This document shows positions 61,740-64,000 of a stretch of DNA of 64,000 bases, one piece after another; position 1 is the first letter of the stretch; every line of letters starts with the position of its first letter. The notes under the pieces are model-generated. The model was not told the DNA's origin. It searched no databases and worked only from the letters and a program-made list of their open reading frames with translations. The translations under genes and the position numbers were made by a program. Source of the DNA: Paenibacillus sp. 481 (GTDB taxonomy: Bacteria > Bacillota > Bacilli > Paenibacillales > Paenibacillaceae); assembly GCF_021223605.1 (NCBI RefSeq), contig NZ_CP075175.1, forward strand, positions 3,303,501 through 3,367,500, read 5' to 3'.

Positions 61740-62324
61740 ATGCTCTTACAAGAAATTTTGGAGTACAACGATCAGTTTGTAGAAGAAAAAGAGTATCTAC
61801 CCTACGAGGGAACGAAATTCCCTAAAAAGCGCATGGTTGTCGTAACGTGCATGGATGCTCGGCTTATTGAGCTGCTACCTAAAGCTCTAAACATACAAAA
61901 TGGTGATGCCAAAATCATCAAAACAGCAGGTGGGACGATTACGCATGCATTTGGCAGCATTATGCGTAGTATCGTAACGGCTGTCTACGAACTGAATGCG
62001 GAAGAAATTTATATCATCGGTCACCACAATTGTGGGATGAGCCAGAGCAATCCGGAAGGAACCTTGCAAAAAATCATGGATCGGGGAGTGGCGACACCAG
62101 AAATTCTATCTTCACTTGAATATGCAGGCATCGACCTGCATAAATGGTTGTTCGGCTTTACGAATGTCGTGGATTCGATTAAAGGGAACATTGAATTAGT
62201 GCGGAATCATCCGCTCATTCCGAAAGAGGTTGCGGTTCACGGCCTGGCGATTGCGCCAGATACAGGCAAGCTGGATCTGATTGTAAACGGATATGAACAA
62301 GCGCCAGCTCAACTTAAGCAATAA
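61740..62324 (+). CDS. Beta-class carbonic anhydrase
   Basis: A 194-residue zinc enzyme: CMDAR (Cys about 37, Asp, Arg dyad) and GHHNCGM (His about 95, Cys about 98) supply the metal ligands. It is the short plant/YtiB-like type. It interconverts CO2 and bicarbonate; next to cyanase its role is presumably to retain bicarbonate, the co-substrate of cyanate breakdown, as CynT does in E. coli. AAAGGAGG precedes the ATG; cynS starts 39 bp downstream. Confidence 0.94.
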   Translation: MLLQEILEYNDQFVEEKEYLPYEGTKFPKKRMVVVTCMDARLIELLPKALNIQNGDAKIIKTAGGTITHAFGSIMRSIVTAVYELNAEEIYIIGHHNCGMSQSNPEGTLQKIMDRGVATPEILSSLEYAGIDLHKWLFGFTNVVDSIKGNIELVRNHPLIPKEVAVHGLAIAPDTGKLDLIVNGYEQAPAQLKQ

Positions 62325-62363
62325 GCGATATTCATTATACTAAACCAAAGGGAGCAATGAAAC

Positions 62364-62807
62364 ATGAATAGAAAAGAAGCGACACAACACATTTTGGAAG
62401 CTAAATTTGCAAAAGGATTAACTTGGAGTGAAATCGCGAAAGAAAGCGAGCATTCGGAGAGCTGGGTTGTAACGGCATTGCTGGGTCAAGCGACAATGAC
62501 TCGTGAAGAAGCAGATAAAATGGGCAAATTGCTCGAACTCGATGAAAAAGTAGTACAAGCGCTCACACAAATTCCACACCGTGGCGATGTGATTGACATG
62601 CCGCCTTCAGATCCAGGCTTGTACCGTTTATACGAAATGCTGCTCGTATACGGTCCAACGGTTAGAGAGCTTATTTTGGAGAAGCTTGGCGAAGGTATCA
62701 TGAGCGCAATCGATTTCCAATTCGACGTGCAAAAGCAAGAAGATCCGAACGGCGATCGCATCATTCTGACGATGAACGGAAAGTTTTTGCCATACCGTAA
62801 ATGGTAA
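62364..62807 (+). CDS. cynS: Cyanate hydratase (cyanase)
   Basis: A 147-residue protein of family-standard length. N-terminal HTH-like helices (LTWSEIAKESEHSESWV), and the catalytic region with Arg and Glu in PGLYRLYEMLLVYG and Ser in GIMSAIDF, the Arg-Glu-Ser triad. It converts cyanate and bicarbonate to ammonia and CO2 as a decamer. AAAGGGAGC precedes the ATG. Forms an operon with the carbonic anhydrase gene. Confidence 0.96.
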   Translation: MNRKEATQHILEAKFAKGLTWSEIAKESEHSESWVVTALLGQATMTREEADKMGKLLELDEKVVQALTQIPHRGDVIDMPPSDPGLYRLYEMLLVYGPTVRELILEKLGEGIMSAIDFQFDVQKQEDPNGDRIILTMNGKFLPYRKW

Positions 62808-62846
62808 TCGATCAAGGACGATTTGTAGCATAATCCATGAATAGGG

Positions 62847-62890
62847 AAGCCACCTTTTTACGATTTTCCATCGGAAGGTGGCTTTCTTTT
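62847..62890 (+). terminator. cynS terminator
   Basis: AAGCCACCTT (62847-62856) pairs with AAGGTGGCTT (62875-62884), then TCTTTTT. Confidence 0.9.
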
Positions 62891-62907
62891 TGCAAAGGTG
62901 AGTTGAA

Positions 62908-64000
62908 ATGAAGAACAAGTATGTTAACGATAGTCTCAGCACTGTTCAGTGGTTTGTTTTTTTGCTAGCTAATGCTGTAGCTCTTCCGATTGTAATTGGT
63001 GGTATTTTTCAATTGTCGTTGGAACAAATCTCGACTCTCATGCAGCGGACATTTTTTGTGGTCGGAATCAGTTCATTTATTCAGGGGTGGTTGGGGCATA
63101 AATATCCGATTGCGGATGGACCTGCGGGATCATGGGTAAGCATATTTGTCATATTAGGGAATTTAGCCTTGATTCAAGGACAAGATTATATGCATACCTT
63201 GCAAATTTTAGAGGGTGGTCTAATCGTAGCAGGTCTGTTTCTCTTCGTATTAGGAGCGACAGGGCTCGTCTATCGGCTTCAATTTTTGTTTACCCCGTTA
63301 GTAGCGGGCTCGTTTTTGTTCATTCTTGCCCTGCAATTGAGCGGTGTATTGTTAAAGGGCATGCTCGGACTACAAGGAACGAACGCCCAACCCGATTATG
63401 TGGCCGCACTCCTATCCCTGTTTATTTTTGGGCTTGTCATCTTTCTCTCCATTAAAGGAAGAGGGTGGATTAAAAGTTACGCCGTATTAATTGGAATCGG
63501 CTTGGGCTGGGGGCTGTTTGCGTTATTTGGAAAAGTGGAACCAACATTTTCAGCAGCAACTTCCATCCTGACATTTCCACAGGTGTTTGCTTGGGGTGCG
63601 CCTCGATTCGATCTAGGGATCGTGATCACCGCCCTATTGTTTACGTTTCTGCTCGTTTCGAATACCATTGCCGCGATTTCAGCAGTAAGACAAGTTGTTC
63701 CGGTTGTATCCAAAGTTGAAAGAACGGCATTAAGCCGAGGGATTTGGACTGGGGGGATCTCGCATATATTAGCCGCCCTATTTTCAACGATTGGGGTTGT
63801 TCCGCTGCCAGCGTCGGCAGGATTTATGCAATTAACGGGGCACAAGCGGATTCGTCCGTTTCTTATCGCTTGTCTATTATTAACGGTGATCGCGCTCATA
63901 CCGTCAGTTGTCAATGGATTAGCGCTGCTTCCAGGTCCGGTTGCTAGTGCTGCGCTGTTAGCTACTTTTGTGCAAATCATAGGGATTGCCTTACAGTCCA
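62908..64000 (+). CDS. NCS2-family (uracil/xanthine) permease, 3' end outside window
   Basis: ATG 62908 after AAAGGTGAG at 62894-62902; the frame stays open for 364 codons to the window edge, so the gene is partial. About ten membrane helices are visible. YPIADGPAGSWVSIF, VPLPASAGFMQLTGHKRIRPF and the QxxG-like helix near LALQLSGV fit the xanthine/uracil permease family (PbuX, UraA, PurP). The typical second-half N-x-G/T motif is in part VSNTIAAISAV. Substrate uncertain: xanthine, uric acid or a pyrimidine. Its position after cyanase suggests nitrogen scavenging, but a terminator lies between. Confidence 0.85.
   Translation, partial: MKNKYVNDSLSTVQWFVFLLANAVALPIVIGGIFQLSLEQISTLMQRTFFVVGISSFIQGWLGHKYPIADGPAGSWVSIFVILGNLALIQGQDYMHTLQILEGGLIVAGLFLFVLGATGLVYRLQFLFTPLVAGSFLFILALQLSGVLLKGMLGLQGTNAQPDYVAALLSLFIFGLVIFLSIKGRGWIKSYAVLIGIGLGWGLFALFGKVEPTFSAATSILTFPQVFAWGAPRFDLGIVITALLFTFLLVSNTIAAISAVRQVVPVVSKVERTALSRGIWTGGISHILAALFSTIGVVPLPASAGFMQLTGHKRIRPFLIACLLLTVIALIPSVVNGLALLPGPVASAALLATFVQIIGIALQS

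Overview
The window reads as chromosomal DNA of an endospore-forming member of the Bacillales, most likely a Paenibacillus or close relative. The evidence is an H-type small acid-soluble spore protein, a cortex morphogenetic protein CmpA, a YdcC-type lipoprotein next to alr-ndoAI-ndoA, a CIRCE-controlled groESL operon, strong AGGAGG ribosome binding sites, and a gene order (tsaE-tsaB-rimI-tsaD ... ydiF ... moaC ... tatA-tatC, groES-groEL) matching the ydi-gro region of Bacillus subtilis.

Layout. 1-1.6 kb: the 3' end of rfbD, a shortened nucleotide-sugar dehydrogenase relative and a small double-CxxC protein. 1.6-5.4 kb: bactofilin plus M23 peptidase (minus strand), cardiolipin synthase, sspH. 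5.6-12.0 kb: a complete skf-type (sporulation killing factor) RiPP operon, skfA-B-C-E-F-G-H, with its own promoter, an intergenic hairpin after the precursor gene and a terminator. 12.1-17.0 kb: tsaE, tsaB, rimI, tsaD, a His-rich zinc/cation exporter and an FMN reductase. 17.0-18.3 kb: a non-coding stretch with seven DnaA-box-like sites, a palindromic dispersed repeat and an IS30 transposase remnant. 18.4-25.9 kb: ydiF, 5-formyl-THF cyclo-ligase, moaC, mogA, tatAC, groESL. 26.3-30.6 kb: a 1460-residue LPxTG surface protein. 31-34.6 kb: a YhhN-family protein, a secreted alpha/beta hydrolase, a 9-bp minisatellite, an IS1182 remnant and a second copy of the dispersed repeat. 35.1-43.6 kb: ydcC, alr, ndoAI, ndoA, tex, cmpA, a SprT-like gene, a HemD-like gene. 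44.0-48.1 kb: a secreted protein, five tRNA genes and mgtE.

48.1-55.3 kb is accessory. It lies partly between an intact tRNA-Leu(GAG) gene and a decayed copy of it, and holds an AT-rich MFS transporter, a small flavin/ABM/Rrf2 operon and a nitroreductase-HxlR divergent pair. Beyond the tRNA copy come broken XRE and SUKH genes. 55.5-64 kb: a CYP102-type self-sufficient P450, a kinase-like protein, two paralogous small secreted Ig-like proteins flanking a headless ORF, an Lrp regulator, carbonic anhydrase plus cyanase, and the start of an NCS2 permease running off the window.

The skf operon is the most coherent system. A 55-residue precursor with the SkfA architecture is followed by its radical-SAM thioether synthase, a CAAX-type protease, an ABC exporter pair, a HEAT-repeat protein and a thioredoxin-like protein. 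The predicted thioether acceptor position carries Leu where I recall Met in B. subtilis SkfA. Assignments come from reading motifs and remembered family sequences; no database search was run.
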